DNA of 8,052 nucleotides from a bacterium (GTDB lineage Bacteria; Thermosulfidibacterota; Thermosulfidibacteria; Thermosulfidibacterales; JALWSI01). Where the stretch lies: positions 1 through 8,052 of the forward strand of contig JALWSI010000052.1 in assembly GCA_027080315.1 (NCBI GenBank). Reading direction: 5' to 3'. Each line of letters begins with the position of its first letter. Position 1 is the stretch's first letter. Of this stretch, positions 1-7,088 are shown piece by piece. The translations under genes were made by a program, and so were the position numbers. Under the pieces are notes generated by a model. The model saw only the letters and a list, made by a program, of their open reading frames with translations. It did no database searches and was not told the origin of the DNA.

Positions 1-411
1 AGCAATGCCCAAGGCTATGGCAGGATCCAAGAACATAATCATACTGCTGCTGCTGATAGACTCGGGCAGCAACAGAATTGAGAGCTTATACACGCAAAAA
101 CCCACACCAGCCCCTATGGCATGCCCCAGAACCATGTTTCGGGGAGATGCCATTGGAGAAGATGGACTATAGAAACACAAAAAAGTGCTTGGCCCCAAAG
201 AGGGAAAAATGAAAGGCCACGATGTGAAGTAGGCAGCCACACCCATAATCACCATGCTTATGCTGCAGGCCACCAGCACAAAGACCGCAGTTAATAGCTT
301 CACATTCACCTTCGTGGCGAGATACCAGAATCTTAGACGCCCTACCTTGCTAAGCTTCCAGAGAAGGGCATCTGCTCCCTTTCTGTTGACCGACTTCCCA
401 TTCTGTTTCAT
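1..411 (-). CDS. HPP family integral membrane protein (N-terminal part; C-terminus off left edge)
   Basis: The frame is open from an ATG at 411 down to base 1, giving 137 codons with no stop, so the C-terminal part lies outside the window. Residues 1-35 are basic and probably cytoplasmic. A hydrophobic helix follows at about 36-62. Residues 66-92 carry FIFPSLGPSTF and FYSPSSPMASPRN, the hallmark of the HPP family (PF04982). Next come a GHAIGAGVGF helix (about 96-115) and the start of another at about 124-137. The His-Pro-Pro motif that names the family would lie further on and is not visible. HPP proteins are multi-pass membrane proteins; a plant/cyanobacterial member has been linked to nitrite transport, but bacterial roles are mostly unknown. 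No convincing Shine-Dalgarno precedes this ATG, so the start is the least certain part. The gene diverges from the HDOD gene with only 38 bases between starts. Confidence 0.82.
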   Translation of the reverse strand, partial: MKQNGKSVNRKGADALLWKLSKVGRLRFWYLATKVNVKLLTAVFVLVACSISMVIMGVAAYFTSWPFIFPSLGPSTFLCFYSPSSPMASPRNMVLGHAIGAGVGFCVYKLSILLLPESISSSSMIMFLDPAIALGIA

Positions 412-414
412 AAG
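386..414 (+). promoter_or_regulatory. possible sigma70-type promoter for the HDOD-HAD pair
   Basis: TTGACC (386-391; 5 of 6 to the -35 consensus) and CATAAG (409-414; 4 of 6 to the -10) are separated by 17 bases. Transcription would start near 421, giving a leader of about 30 bases before the GTG start at 450. The element lies inside the N-terminal coding part of the divergent HPP gene. It was judged by eye only. Confidence 0.3.
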
Positions 415-435
415 AGAAGATATAACCCAAAGAGT

Positions 436-441
436 GGGAGG
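436..441 (+). promoter_or_regulatory. ribosome binding site fixing the GTG start of the HDOD gene
   Basis: GGGAGG lies 8 bases ahead of a GTG at 450. This supports a GTG start rather than a later ATG, and the next in-frame ATG would cut into the HDOD domain. Confidence 0.75.
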
Positions 442-449
442 CTGGGAAG

Positions 450-1370
450 GTGTTTTTCAAAAAAGTTAAACGCTACGCGGCTCTAAGCACGGGAAACTTC
501 AACAAGATCTTCGGCGGAAAAGAGATCCCTCCTCTCCCAGAGGTTGCTATGAAGCTTCTGGAAAAGATTAAAGATCCAGAGGTCTCTGTGGACGAGGTTG
601 CCAAGGTGATAGAAAGTGATCCTGGTCTAAGTGCACAGGTTCTCAAGATCGTCAACTCCGCCTTCTATTCGTTCCCCAAAAAGATCAGCAACATCACCAG
701 GGCCACAGGGGTACTGGGCCTCCAGAAGGTTGAGAAGATAGCCTTAGCATACGCCATGGTTCACGGAATCAAACACCCGGAGAGAGAGGGGTTTGATTTT
801 GGCGTTTTCTGGACAGACTCCCTCTATCGGGCCCTTTTCGCAAAGCAGATTGCATCCTTAGCCGGCTACGAGCCAGAAGAGGCCTTTACAGGCGCTCTGC
901 TTCAAGACATAGCCCTTCCCGTACTTTTAGGAGAATGGTTTGACGTTTATGAACCCATCTACCAGAGGTGGAGAGAGACAGGGGAGCCTCTTCACGAGAT
1001 TGAGGAAGAGGAGCTTTCATGGACCCACTTCCAGGCAGGGGCGTGGATGGCAAAGGAATGGATGTTTCCAGACCTGCTTGTCTGCTGCATAGGGCTTCAC
1101 ACCTACTCTGTGGACGAGATAAGGGAGATAGGCGTGGGAGAATCCGCGGTTGAGGCGGTTGCCCTATCCTCCCGCTTGCCTTCAATGTCCTGCAGAAAAG
1201 AGGATATTGAAGAGCTTTTTGCAGAGGCAGAGATTATGGGGCTCTCTGAGGGAAAGGTGATGAAGGCCAGTGAAGAGGCCTACGAGATCTTAGGAGAGAT
1301 GGCAGAGTGCTTTGCAATAAAGGCTGTAAGCAGACCTTCTTTGAAGGAGATGCTGGAGGAGAATGGGTAG
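450..1370 (+). CDS. HDOD domain protein (signalling/regulatory)
   Basis: A 306-residue soluble protein starting at GTG. Residues about 22-220 form an HDOD domain (PF08668), a non-catalytic relative of HD phosphohydrolases found in bacterial signalling. Its signature is clear: IPPLPEVAMKLLEKIKDP (26-43), then VIESDPGLSAQVLKIVNSAFY (53-73), then the I-x-x-x-x-A-x-x-x-L-G-L stretch around 79-91. The metal-binding positions of true HD enzymes are degraded: the usual LLHDIG is ALLQDIA (149-155) and the usual FWxHS is FWTDS (120-124). This fits a binding rather than catalytic role. The C-terminal 80 residues are acidic and helical with no recognised output domain. The stop overlaps the start of the downstream HAD gene by 8 bases, so the two are probably translationally coupled. 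HDOD proteins elsewhere link to chemotaxis, cyclic-di-GMP or stress control; which applies here is unknown. Confidence 0.9.
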   Translation: MFFKKVKRYAALSTGNFNKIFGGKEIPPLPEVAMKLLEKIKDPEVSVDEVAKVIESDPGLSAQVLKIVNSAFYSFPKKISNITRATGVLGLQKVEKIALAYAMVHGIKHPEREGFDFGVFWTDSLYRALFAKQIASLAGYEPEEAFTGALLQDIALPVLLGEWFDVYEPIYQRWRETGEPLHEIEEEELSWTHFQAGAWMAKEWMFPDLLVCCIGLHTYSVDEIREIGVGESAVEAVALSSRLPSMSCRKEDIEELFAEAEIMGLSEGKVMKASEEAYEILGEMAECFAIKAVSRPSLKEMLEENG

Positions 1371-2070
1371 CCCTCCAAAATTCGTCCTGTTTGACTTCTG
1401 GGAGACCATCTTCGGCTTTCTCTCAGAAGAGGCCTTAGACACCGTGAGAAAAGAGCGAATCTCACTCTTTGCCTCTCTGTTGGATGCAGAAGAATCGGAG
1501 GTAGAGCAGGCATTTGTTGAATCCGTTGGGATTCTGGACTCATGGCGGAAGTCCACAGGTATGGAGTTCACTGTGGAAGAGCTGGTGATGGAGATGCTTA
1601 AAAGGCTCAATAAGGGCATGGAGTTTCTACCCTCTTTGTCGCATCTCTATATTGAGGTGGTCTTTAGGCATCTACCTGGCCCTTTGGAGGGGGCAAAGGA
1701 GCTGCTTGAGGCTCTGCGGGACAGTAAAACCTCCACAGCCATAGTCTCAAACACCATTCACGGGCCCATTGAGAGAAGGTTGTTGAGGTTATACGGTTTT
1801 GAGGACCTCTTTGATGCCTTAGTCTTCTCAAGTGAGGTTGGATTAAGAAAGCCTCGTATTGAGATCTTTCAAGCTGCCATAGACATGCTGGGAGCGGATA
1901 AAGGACAGACCGTCCACGTGGGCGACAACCTGGAGGCAGACGTGGAAGGGGCCCTTGCTGCAGGGCTTAGTGCTCTTCACATTAACTACGGAGAGGGCAC
2001 CCCCTTCACCCATCCCAAGGTGATGGGGGCAAAAGACCTTTTTGAAGCCAGAGAGGCCCTCTGGGTATGA
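1363..2070 (+). CDS. HAD superfamily hydrolase
   Basis: A 235-residue haloacid-dehalogenase-like hydrolase. Motif I is FDFWETI with nucleophile Asp11. Motif II is AIVSNT (Ser129-Asn130). Motif III is Lys163 in VGLRKPRIEIF. Motif IV is HVGDNLEADVEGA with the acidic pair Asp188/Asp193. Residues about 15-105 form a helical cap (type C1). The length is typical for the family. In most phosphatases of the superfamily the residue two after the nucleophile is an Asp general acid; here it is Trp13, so the substrate class cannot be read from motif I. The start is ATG 1363, preceded by GGAGGAG at 1355-1361 inside the end of the HDOD gene; the overlap predicts coupled translation. The gene ends just before a strong hairpin terminator. 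A small phosphorylated metabolite is the likely substrate class, but it cannot be named. Confidence 0.88.
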   Translation: MGSPPKFVLFDFWETIFGFLSEEALDTVRKERISLFASLLDAEESEVEQAFVESVGILDSWRKSTGMEFTVEELVMEMLKRLNKGMEFLPSLSHLYIEVVFRHLPGPLEGAKELLEALRDSKTSTAIVSNTIHGPIERRLLRLYGFEDLFDALVFSSEVGLRKPRIEIFQAAIDMLGADKGQTVHVGDNLEADVEGALAAGLSALHINYGEGTPFTHPKVMGAKDLFEAREALWV

Positions 2071-2071
2071 A

Positions 2072-2096
2072 AAAGGCGCCCTTAAAGGGCGCCTTT
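2072..2096. terminator. bidirectional intrinsic terminator between convergent HAD and ALDH genes
   Basis: A perfect inverted repeat: AAAGGCGCCCTT (2072-2083) and its complement AAGGGCGCCTTT (2085-2096) around one base. In practice this is a GC-rich stem of about 10 bp with a small loop. It lies 2 bases after the HAD stop and 17 bases beyond the ALDH stop. Read on plus, the stem is followed by TTTCTTA. Read on minus, the GC stem ends in TTTTT. It can therefore serve both convergent genes. Confidence 0.9.
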
Positions 2097-2112
2097 CTTA
2101 GCAACTCTAAGA

Positions 2113-3519
2113 TCACAGATTGAAGCAGATCAGCTTTATCTCTGTCATCTCCTCAATGGCAAAGGCCGGCCCCTCTCTTCCCATACCGCTCTCTTTCATT
2201 CCTCCATAGGGCATAAGGTCAACCCTGAAAGTGGGCACCTCGTTCACCATAACCCCTCCAGCATCAATCTCTCTCACCGCCTTAAGGGCGTAAGAGATGT
2301 TGCTGGTGTAGATGCCTCCCTGAAGGCCGTAGGGGGAATCGTTCACCATCTCTATGGCCTCGTCTATCGTGTTGTAGGGGTTGATGAGCACCACAGGGCC
2401 AAAGGCCTCTCCCTGAAAGAGCTTAACGTCTCTTGGACAATTGGTAACCACAGAGGGACTCAGCATGGCCCCGTCAACCTCTCCACCAACAACCAGCTTG
2501 GCCCCTGCCTTAACAGCCTCGTCTATCCACTCAAGCACCCTCTGGGCCTCCTGGGCGGTGATCATGGGGCCCATGTTGGTCTCCTCGCTGAGCTGATCCC
2601 CAACCTTAAGTGCCTTCACCTTCTCAACAAACCTCTCCACAAAAGAGTCAAACACTCTATTCTGAACAAATATCCTCTGCACCGAGATACAGACCTGCCC
2701 CGCCAAGGCGTAAGCACCTCCGCAGCACCTGCTGGCAGCTGCATCAAGGTCGGCATCCTCACACACCACAACGGCAGAGTTAGAACCAAGCTCCATGGTG
2801 CTCTTCTTGAAACCAGCCTTTCTCATTATCTCTTTTCCAATATCCCTGCTGCCGGTGAAAGTAACCATCTTCACCTTGGGGTGCTGCACCAAGGAGTCTC
2901 CCACCTCTCCTCCAGGGCCTGTGACCACGTTGAAGGCCTTTGGAGGAACACCGGACTCCCAAAGGAGTTCTCCCAGCATGAGGCTGCTCAAAGGGGTAAC
3001 AGTGGCTGGCTTCAAGACCACCGAGTTGCCAGCGGCCAAAGCAGGGGCTACTTTATGCATGCCCAGGTTCAGTGGGAAGTTGAAGGGGGTTATTGCCGCA
3101 ATCACTCCAAGGGGAACCCTGCAGTAGAAGCCCATCTTACCTCCCCCGGTTGGGGCTCCGTCAAAACGCACCTCTTCCCCCGTGAGACGCTTGGCCTCTT
3201 CTGCAGAGAGGGTGAGGGTCTGTATGGCCCTTGCCGTCTCCCCTCTGGCCTCTGCTATGGTCTTTCCCACCTCTTTGGCCAGCACCTTTGAGAAATCTTC
3301 AGACCTCTCTGTGAGAAGCTGGGCCGCTTTGTGAAGCACCTCGTAGCGCTGGTAGGCGGTAAAGGCAGACCACTCCTTCTGACCCTCAACAGCCGCCTCT
3401 ACAGCATCGTCAACGTCCTTTGCTGTGCCCCTGGCAATGGTACCGATGACGCTGCCGTCGTAAGGATTGTAAACCTCTATCTCTCCACTTCCCTTTCTCT
3501 TCTCCCCGGCAATCAGCAT
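2113..3519 (-). CDS. NAD(P)-dependent aldehyde dehydrogenase
   Basis: A complete 468-residue member of the aldehyde dehydrogenase superfamily (PF00171), cytosolic, oxidising an aldehyde to an acid or acyl product with NAD(P). Landmarks in order: TPFNFPL (144-150) with oxyanion-hole Asn147; coenzyme-binding VVLKPA (167-172); FTGSRDIG (221-228); general base Glu243 in MELGSNS; nucleophile Cys277 in AGQVCIS; EAFGPV (371-376) contacting the cofactor; and [10 protein letters not shown] near the C-terminus. The ELGSNS and [11 protein letters not shown] versions of the motifs resemble the y4uC / lactaldehyde-dehydrogenase-like subgroup rather than the betaine-aldehyde type, but this is from memory and the substrate is unassigned. 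The ATG at 3519 has a very strong Shine-Dalgarno (GGGGAGGAGG, 3524-3533). The gene is probably monocistronic: it has a candidate promoter upstream and a terminator downstream. Confidence 0.93.
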   Translation of the reverse strand: MLIAGEKRKGSGEIEVYNPYDGSVIGTIARGTAKDVDDAVEAAVEGQKEWSAFTAYQRYEVLHKAAQLLTERSEDFSKVLAKEVGKTIAEARGETARAIQTLTLSAEEAKRLTGEEVRFDGAPTGGGKMGFYCRVPLGVIAAITPFNFPLNLGMHKVAPALAAGNSVVLKPATVTPLSSLMLGELLWESGVPPKAFNVVTGPGGEVGDSLVQHPKVKMVTFTGSRDIGKEIMRKAGFKKSTMELGSNSAVVVCEDADLDAAASRCCGGAYALAGQVCISVQRIFVQNRVFDSFVERFVEKVKALKVGDQLSEETNMGPMITAQEAQRVLEWIDEAVKAGAKLVVGGEVDGAMLSPSVVTNCPRDVKLFQGEAFGPVVLINPYNTIDEAIEMVNDSPYGLQGGIYTSNISYALKAVREIDAGGVMVNEVPTFRVDLMPYGGMKESGMGREGPAFAIEEMTEIKLICFNL

Positions 3520-3556
3520 GGTTCCTCCTCCCCTTCTGGTATTCGCTTTCTGACTA

Positions 3557-3585
3557 AGAATACTCCAAAAAGACTAATTTTACAA
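3557..3585 (-). promoter_or_regulatory. candidate sigma70-type promoter of the aldehyde dehydrogenase gene
   Basis: On the minus strand, TTGTAA (3585-3580; 4 of 6 to the -35) and TATTCT (3562-3557; 4 of 6 to the -10) are separated by exactly 17 bases. Initiation near 3550 would leave about 30 bases before the ATG. The stretch is noticeably AT-richer than its surroundings. Three TAGTC words (minus strand) at 3590-3586, 3576-3572 and 3556-3552 sit upstream of, inside and just downstream of the promoter, where an operator might be. Confidence 0.42.
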
Positions 3586-3613
3586 GACTACCCATACAGA
3601 ATAGCAAAATGGG

Positions 3614-3628
3614 TTTCCCACGGGGAAA
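3614..3628 (-). terminator. short hairpin, possible weak terminator of the queC operon
   Basis: Inverted repeat TTTCCC / GGGAAA with a 3-base loop, about 50 bases past the queC stop. On the minus strand it is followed by CCCATTTTGC, a short T run. The stem is only 6 bp, so this is a weak candidate. No better terminator is visible in the 160 bases between queC and the aldehyde dehydrogenase gene, and read-through into that gene is possible. Confidence 0.2.
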
Positions 3629-3679
3629 GGCTAACCACCGCTGCACAAGCCCTGAAAGGCTCACAAGAAAATTGGAAGA

Positions 3680-4393
3680 TCAGCTCCTTGATCTCAGACG
3701 AATAACCCTCTCAATGGCATGATCCATAAACCCCAACCTTCTCCAGGCATCTTCCCTTAAAACGCAGCTGTCGCACCTGCCACAGGGGGGATCCTCTCCC
3801 CGGTAGCAAGATAGGGTGAGGGAGTAGTCGGCCCCCAAAGAGAGACCCAAGGCTATGATCTCTGCCTTGCTCAGAGAGATGAGGGGGGCATGAATGGTGA
3901 AGGGCCTCCCCTCTACCCCCGCCTTTGAGCCCAAGGTGACAGCCCTCTCCATGGCGTTGAGAAACTCCCTGCGGCAGTCGGGATAGCCCGAGTAGTCAAC
4001 TGCGTTCCACCCCCCCACAAGATGGGAGATGCCTTTCACCTCCGCGTAGGCCGCTGCGATGCTTAAGAAGATCCCGTTTCTGAAAGGCACGTAGGTTATG
4101 GGGATGCCGTTGCTACCGATAACCTCTGAGGCGCTCTTTCTTTCAGGAATGGGGATATCGGCCTGGGTAAGGGCAGATCCCCCTATCTCATTTAGGGCAA
4201 CCCGAAACACCTTGTGGGATGCAACCTTTGCTCTTTCTGCAATCTCCCGCGCCCTCTCAACCTCAACCTCGTGGCTTTGACCATAGCTGAAGGTGAGGGT
4301 GTGCACCCTTTTGAATCTCTCTCTGGCCCAGTAAAGGGCGGTGGTAGAATCAAGCCCTCCAGAGAGGATCACCAAGGCCTCTTGGCTCTTCAT
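3680..4393 (-). CDS. queC: 7-cyano-7-deazaguanine (preQ0) synthase QueC
   Basis: A 237-residue enzyme that converts 7-carboxy-7-deazaguanine, ammonia and ATP to preQ0, the nitrile precursor of queuosine in tRNA. It has the PP-loop ATP-pyrophosphatase motif SGGLDS (11-16), [10 protein letters not shown] (35-44), VPFRNG (102-107) and [15 protein letters not shown] (127-141), all typical of QueC. The zinc site is four cysteines, Cys196, Cys204, Cys207 and Cys210, in [16 protein letters not shown]. Length is normal and no key residue is missing. The ATG overlaps the stop of the upstream phosphatase gene as ATGA (4 bases). Its Shine-Dalgarno is AAAGGTGA (4405-4398), inside the upstream gene. It is the last gene of the minus-strand operon. 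No queD, queE, queF or folE is in the window, so the rest of the pathway must be elsewhere. Confidence 0.96.
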   Translation of the reverse strand: MKSQEALVILSGGLDSTTALYWARERFKRVHTLTFSYGQSHEVEVERAREIAERAKVASHKVFRVALNEIGGSALTQADIPIPERKSASEVIGSNGIPITYVPFRNGIFLSIAAAYAEVKGISHLVGGWNAVDYSGYPDCRREFLNAMERAVTLGSKAGVEGRPFTIHAPLISLSKAEIIALGLSLGADYSLTLSCYRGEDPPCGRCDSCVLREDAWRRLGFMDHAIERVIRLRSRS

Positions 4394-5055
4394 CTGGTCA
4401 CCTTTCCGCTACTCCACAACGACACCGCCCCTTCAAGTAGCCCGTCTAAATGGGCCGTGGAGTTAAGAAGGGTCACCTTGGGCACAAGAAGCCCAAAGAG
4501 CAACCTTGAAATAGAGGCGTTGTCCAACCTGAAACGCCACAGGCTGTTCAGGCTCATCTCTAAGATATGGGCAATGATCACGCTGAGCACCCCTCCATGG
4601 GACACAATCACGATCTCTCCCTTGTCATGGGATCTCAGGATCCTCTCAAAGGTGGCAAGCACCCTCTCTCTAAAGGCATCCAAGGGCTCCGCCCCGGGGA
4701 TATTGGCCTCCATGGGGGCAGAGTACCAGAGCTCCAAGGTGCGAGGGTCGTTGGCCCGTATCTCTTCAATCTCTTTCCCTTCCCACTCTCCCAGGCTCAC
4801 CTCCCTGAGCCCCTCTACCGGTTGGGGTGCTATGCCCAAGACAGAGCCAACCTCCTCTGCAGTCTCCCAGGCACGAAGGAGATCGCTGGTGTAGAGGGCT
4901 GAGATCTCTCGCCCTTTCAGGGTCTCTCCCGCAGCCTTGGCCTGTGCATGTCCTTGGGAGGTCAAAGGGGAGTTTGTGTGGCCCTGAACCCTGCCCATGG
5001 CGTTGAACTGGGACTGGCCGTGTCTGATGAGATGCACCGTGAGAAGCTCCCCCAT
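4390..5055 (-). CDS. histidine phosphatase family protein (phosphoglycerate-mutase-like)
   Basis: A 221-residue enzyme of the histidine phosphatase superfamily, branch 1 (PF00300). Catalytic His12 lies in [20 protein letters not shown], which includes the phosphate-pocket Arg11. Arg61 lies in [12 protein letters not shown], the acid/base Glu90 in SLGEWEG, and the second catalytic His153 in VIVSHGGVL. All four active-site positions are kept. The GRVQGHxxSPLT and LGEWEG patterns resemble broad-specificity phosphatases and alpha-ribazole phosphatases (CobC/GpmB-like) more than glycolytic mutases, which are usually longer. No cobalamin genes are nearby, so a CobC role is not supported. The start ATG directly abuts the cinA-like stop with no spacer; GGAGGG (5065-5060) lies within the end of that gene. 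Together with the ATGA overlap into queC, this shows a tightly packed operon. The true substrate is unknown. Confidence 0.92.
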   Translation of the reverse strand: MGELLTVHLIRHGQSQFNAMGRVQGHTNSPLTSQGHAQAKAAGETLKGREISALYTSDLLRAWETAEEVGSVLGIAPQPVEGLREVSLGEWEGKEIEEIRANDPRTLELWYSAPMEANIPGAEPLDAFRERVLATFERILRSHDKGEIVIVSHGGVLSVIIAHILEMSLNSLWRFRLDNASISRLLFGLLVPKVTLLNSTAHLDGLLEGAVSLWSSGKVTR

Positions 5056-5847
5056 CTATCCCTCCAGCTTCCTCTTCAGGGCTTCCTTTGCCCCTTCCAT
5101 GCGTTGTTCTGCCAGCTCCTCGGTCTCTCCAAAGGCGGTTATGCGCACAGAGATGTTGGTGTTCCTATGAAATCCTGTGGGAAGGGTCTTCAAATAGACC
5201 CCTTCAACCTCCTCCATCACCTTTCTGGTGATCCTGCAAAGCACAGACTCGTCCTCTATGCCGCTTGGAACCTCGGCGGTTAGAACCACCCTGCCACCCC
5301 TATCCCCAACAAGGCGAAGGAGCCTCTCTCGGGCCCCCTCCTCAAATATGCCTTTAAGCTCCGCTGGCACACCAGGAAGTGATAGCACCACAGCATCTTC
5401 AAGCTCCAGCCAGCTTCCCGGAGCCGCCCCTACGGGATTTGAAAGGGGAATTGCCCCTTCTGGAAGCATGGCCATCTTGCGCCTCTCCTCAAAAAGGCCA
5501 TCTCTCTTAATCTTTCCTTCAATGTAGAGCCTCGCATAGGTTCTCTCCACCATCTCAAGGGCGGTATCGTTAAGCACCAGATCTCTTCCACAAGCCTTCG
5601 CTACTGCGGTAAGGGTCATGTCGTCAGGGGTAGGCCCCAACCCCCCCGTTGTGACAACAAGGGAGAACCCTCTACCAAGGTAGTCCGAAAGCACCTGGGC
5701 GATCTCATCCAAAACATCATCCACAACGGTGATGCGCTGAAGCTCAAAGCCTAAGGAGGTTAGCTCACCGGCAAGCCAGTGACTGTTTGTGTCAAGGGTG
5801 TAGCCCATGAGCAGCTCTTTTCCCACAGAGAGAATGCCCGCTTCCAT
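5056..5847 (-). CDS. CinA N-terminal (MoCF-biosynthesis-fold) domain protein
   Basis: A 263-residue protein matching the N-terminal COG1058 half of CinA. Motifs are VGKELLMGYTLDTNSHWLA (8-26), VTTGGLGPTPDD (65-76) with the MoaB/MogA-type fold signature, NPVGAAPG (137-144), and the LPGVPAEL loop (157-164). In family members studied elsewhere this domain hydrolyses ADP-ribose and related pyrophosphates. Full CinA is about 410 residues and adds a nicotinamide-nucleotide amidohydrolase (PncC) domain; that half is absent here, and the gene ends naturally and abuts the next start. The loop usually written GDELL or GNELL has Lys10 at its variable position. The gene starts 5 bases after the HcyBio stop with a modest GAAGG-type ribosome site. 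A clean-up role towards damaged or by-product nucleotides is the likely function. The name 'competence-damage inducible' is historical and implies nothing here. Confidence 0.9.
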   Translation of the reverse strand: MEAGILSVGKELLMGYTLDTNSHWLAGELTSLGFELQRITVVDDVLDEIAQVLSDYLGRGFSLVVTTGGLGPTPDDMTLTAVAKACGRDLVLNDTALEMVERTYARLYIEGKIKRDGLFEERRKMAMLPEGAIPLSNPVGAAPGSWLELEDAVVLSLPGVPAELKGIFEEGARERLLRLVGDRGGRVVLTAEVPSGIEDESVLCRITRKVMEEVEGVYLKTLPTGFHRNTNISVRITAFGETEELAEQRMEGAKEALKRKLEG

Positions 5848-5852
5848 GCTCT

Positions 5853-7049
5853 TTACGCCTTCATCCCCTTTGGAGAGTATCCGCTCTCAGGCCCAGGCAG
5901 TGAAGCCACAGGGGTGCTGAGGGTGAACTTGCCTGAGAGGATCCACTCTTTGAGAATGTTGGCTATCTCAAGGGCCTTGGAGTAGCTGGAGATGGGCGCA
6001 GTGGGCACCTTCTTGCCCCTGATGGTTATGGTGCCAGAACGAAGCTCAGCGTAGCTCACCCTTGCCAAGGGCTCTCCCCCTCCAGTGGCGTAGTGGAGCC
6101 CGTAGTCTATCACCTCGGTGTAGATCTCCGAATCTTTAACCCCTGTAAACCTGGCCATCTCTTCGTCAATGATGGGTATGGGTATGCCTATTCCCACAGC
6201 GAGGCTGGCACCGTAGCCCACCATGCTCACCCCCCTCAGCCATTTTGGGCTCATCTGTTTCAGGTCTCCCATCACAGCCAACGTGCCCGCTGGTGCCGTC
6301 ACCACCCCGTTGGGTCCTCGAGGGGCACAGGGATTGTGCTGTGTACCATGGGAGATCACATGGCCTATGCCCCCTCCAAGGAAGATCCTGGTACCCACCC
6401 CTATGGTGCGGTAGTAGGGATCGTTCAGCAAAGGGCTGAGTTGGCCTGCGCTACAATAGGTGGCGTTGCCCAGCTCTGGTTTGAGCATACCCATGTAGGT
6501 GTAGATGAGACGGTCAGAGCCATTAACCGCACAGGCGTAGTTCTGGTAGCAGTTGCGGGGGTTAAGCAGCATGGCCTCGTTCACCGTCTCTTTCGTGATC
6601 ACCGTCTCAAGTTCCCGCCTGGGGTAGCAGTCGGTTCCGTATCCAGTGGCCTTCAGAGAGATCTCCTTACCCGCAACAAAGTCCTCTATCACGTGACCAC
6701 CTCCGTAGCGGAAGGTGCCGGGATACACCTTGTTGCGAGGATCGTCTGCAGGAAGAGCCGTTGCCCCAAGGTAGATGTCCACTGCAGCAAGCCCTCCGTA
6801 AGCGGGCACACCGTTCAACCAGGCCTGCTCAATCTTGATCTTGGGACTGGGATGTCCCAGGTTGAACAAGGCGCCCGAGGAGCACATGGGGGCGAAGGTT
6901 CCCGTGGTGACCACATCCACCTCTTCCGCGGCTTTGACGGGCCCCTTCTCTTCCACAATGGCTATCATCTCTTCGGCGTTCACCACCACCGCCTCTCCTG
7001 CGGCAATGCGCCTGTTGATCTCCTCTATGCTCTTAACCACTCCTCCCAT
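5853..7049 (-). CDS. homocysteine biosynthesis protein, DUF39/HcyBio family (aspartate-semialdehyde sulfurtransferase type)
   Basis: A 398-residue cytosolic protein recognisable as the HcyBio (DUF39, PF01837) family. The family was shown in methanogens to support homocysteine formation from aspartate semialdehyde and a sulfide source, bypassing the usual acylhomoserine route. Visible family landmarks are VVTTGTFAPMCSSGA (46-60) with Cys56; NGVPAYGGLAAVDIYLGA (79-96); YPGTFRYGGGHVIEDFVAG (109-127); TGYGTDCYPRRE (135-146) with Cys141; and the glycine-rich GVGTRIFLGGGIGHVISHGTQH. Cys56 and Cys141 match, as I recall, the two cysteines essential in the Methanosarcina protein. Unlike the methanogen form, there is no C-terminal CBS pair; the protein ends soon after the core. 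The usual partner, a NIL-domain ferredoxin-like protein, is not in the window. The ATG at 7049 is preceded by GGAAGGAG (7067-7060), 10 bases away. It is the first of four tightly packed genes. Confidence 0.92.
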   Translation of the reverse strand: MGGVVKSIEEINRRIAAGEAVVVNAEEMIAIVEEKGPVKAAEEVDVVTTGTFAPMCSSGALFNLGHPSPKIKIEQAWLNGVPAYGGLAAVDIYLGATALPADDPRNKVYPGTFRYGGGHVIEDFVAGKEISLKATGYGTDCYPRRELETVITKETVNEAMLLNPRNCYQNYACAVNGSDRLIYTYMGMLKPELGNATYCSAGQLSPLLNDPYYRTIGVGTRIFLGGGIGHVISHGTQHNPCAPRGPNGVVTAPAGTLAVMGDLKQMSPKWLRGVSMVGYGASLAVGIGIPIPIIDEEMARFTGVKDSEIYTEVIDYGLHYATGGGEPLARVSYAELRSGTITIRGKKVPTAPISSYSKALEIANILKEWILSGKFTLSTPVASLPGPESGYSPKGMKA

Positions 7050-7059
7050 GAATCCTTTG

Positions 7060-7067
7060 CTCCTTCC
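7060..7067 (-). promoter_or_regulatory. ribosome binding site of the homocysteine gene
   Basis: GGAAGGAG (minus strand) ends 10 bases ahead of the ATG at 7049. It lies outside the inverted repeat just upstream. A second purine-rich stretch, GGAGGA, lies within codons 2-3 and is too late to serve this start. Confidence 0.65.
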
Positions 7068-7088
7068 AGCGCCTTAAGAATCAAAGCT

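Noticed and set aside
254-469. Small plus-strand frame at the left end
   Set aside because: It overlaps the HPP gene in antisense and runs into the start of the HDOD gene. The HPP motifs on the other strand are far stronger evidence.
4214-4894. Open frame on the plus strand (226 codons)
   Set aside because: It is antisense to queC and the histidine phosphatase, both of which have all their catalytic motifs. The translated product looks like low-complexity Ser/Leu/Arg sequence.
4390-5055. Assignment as CobC (alpha-ribazole phosphatase) or as phosphoglycerate mutase
   Set aside because: The motifs are shared by many histidine phosphatases, and no cobalamin or glycolytic genes are nearby, so only the family name is supported.
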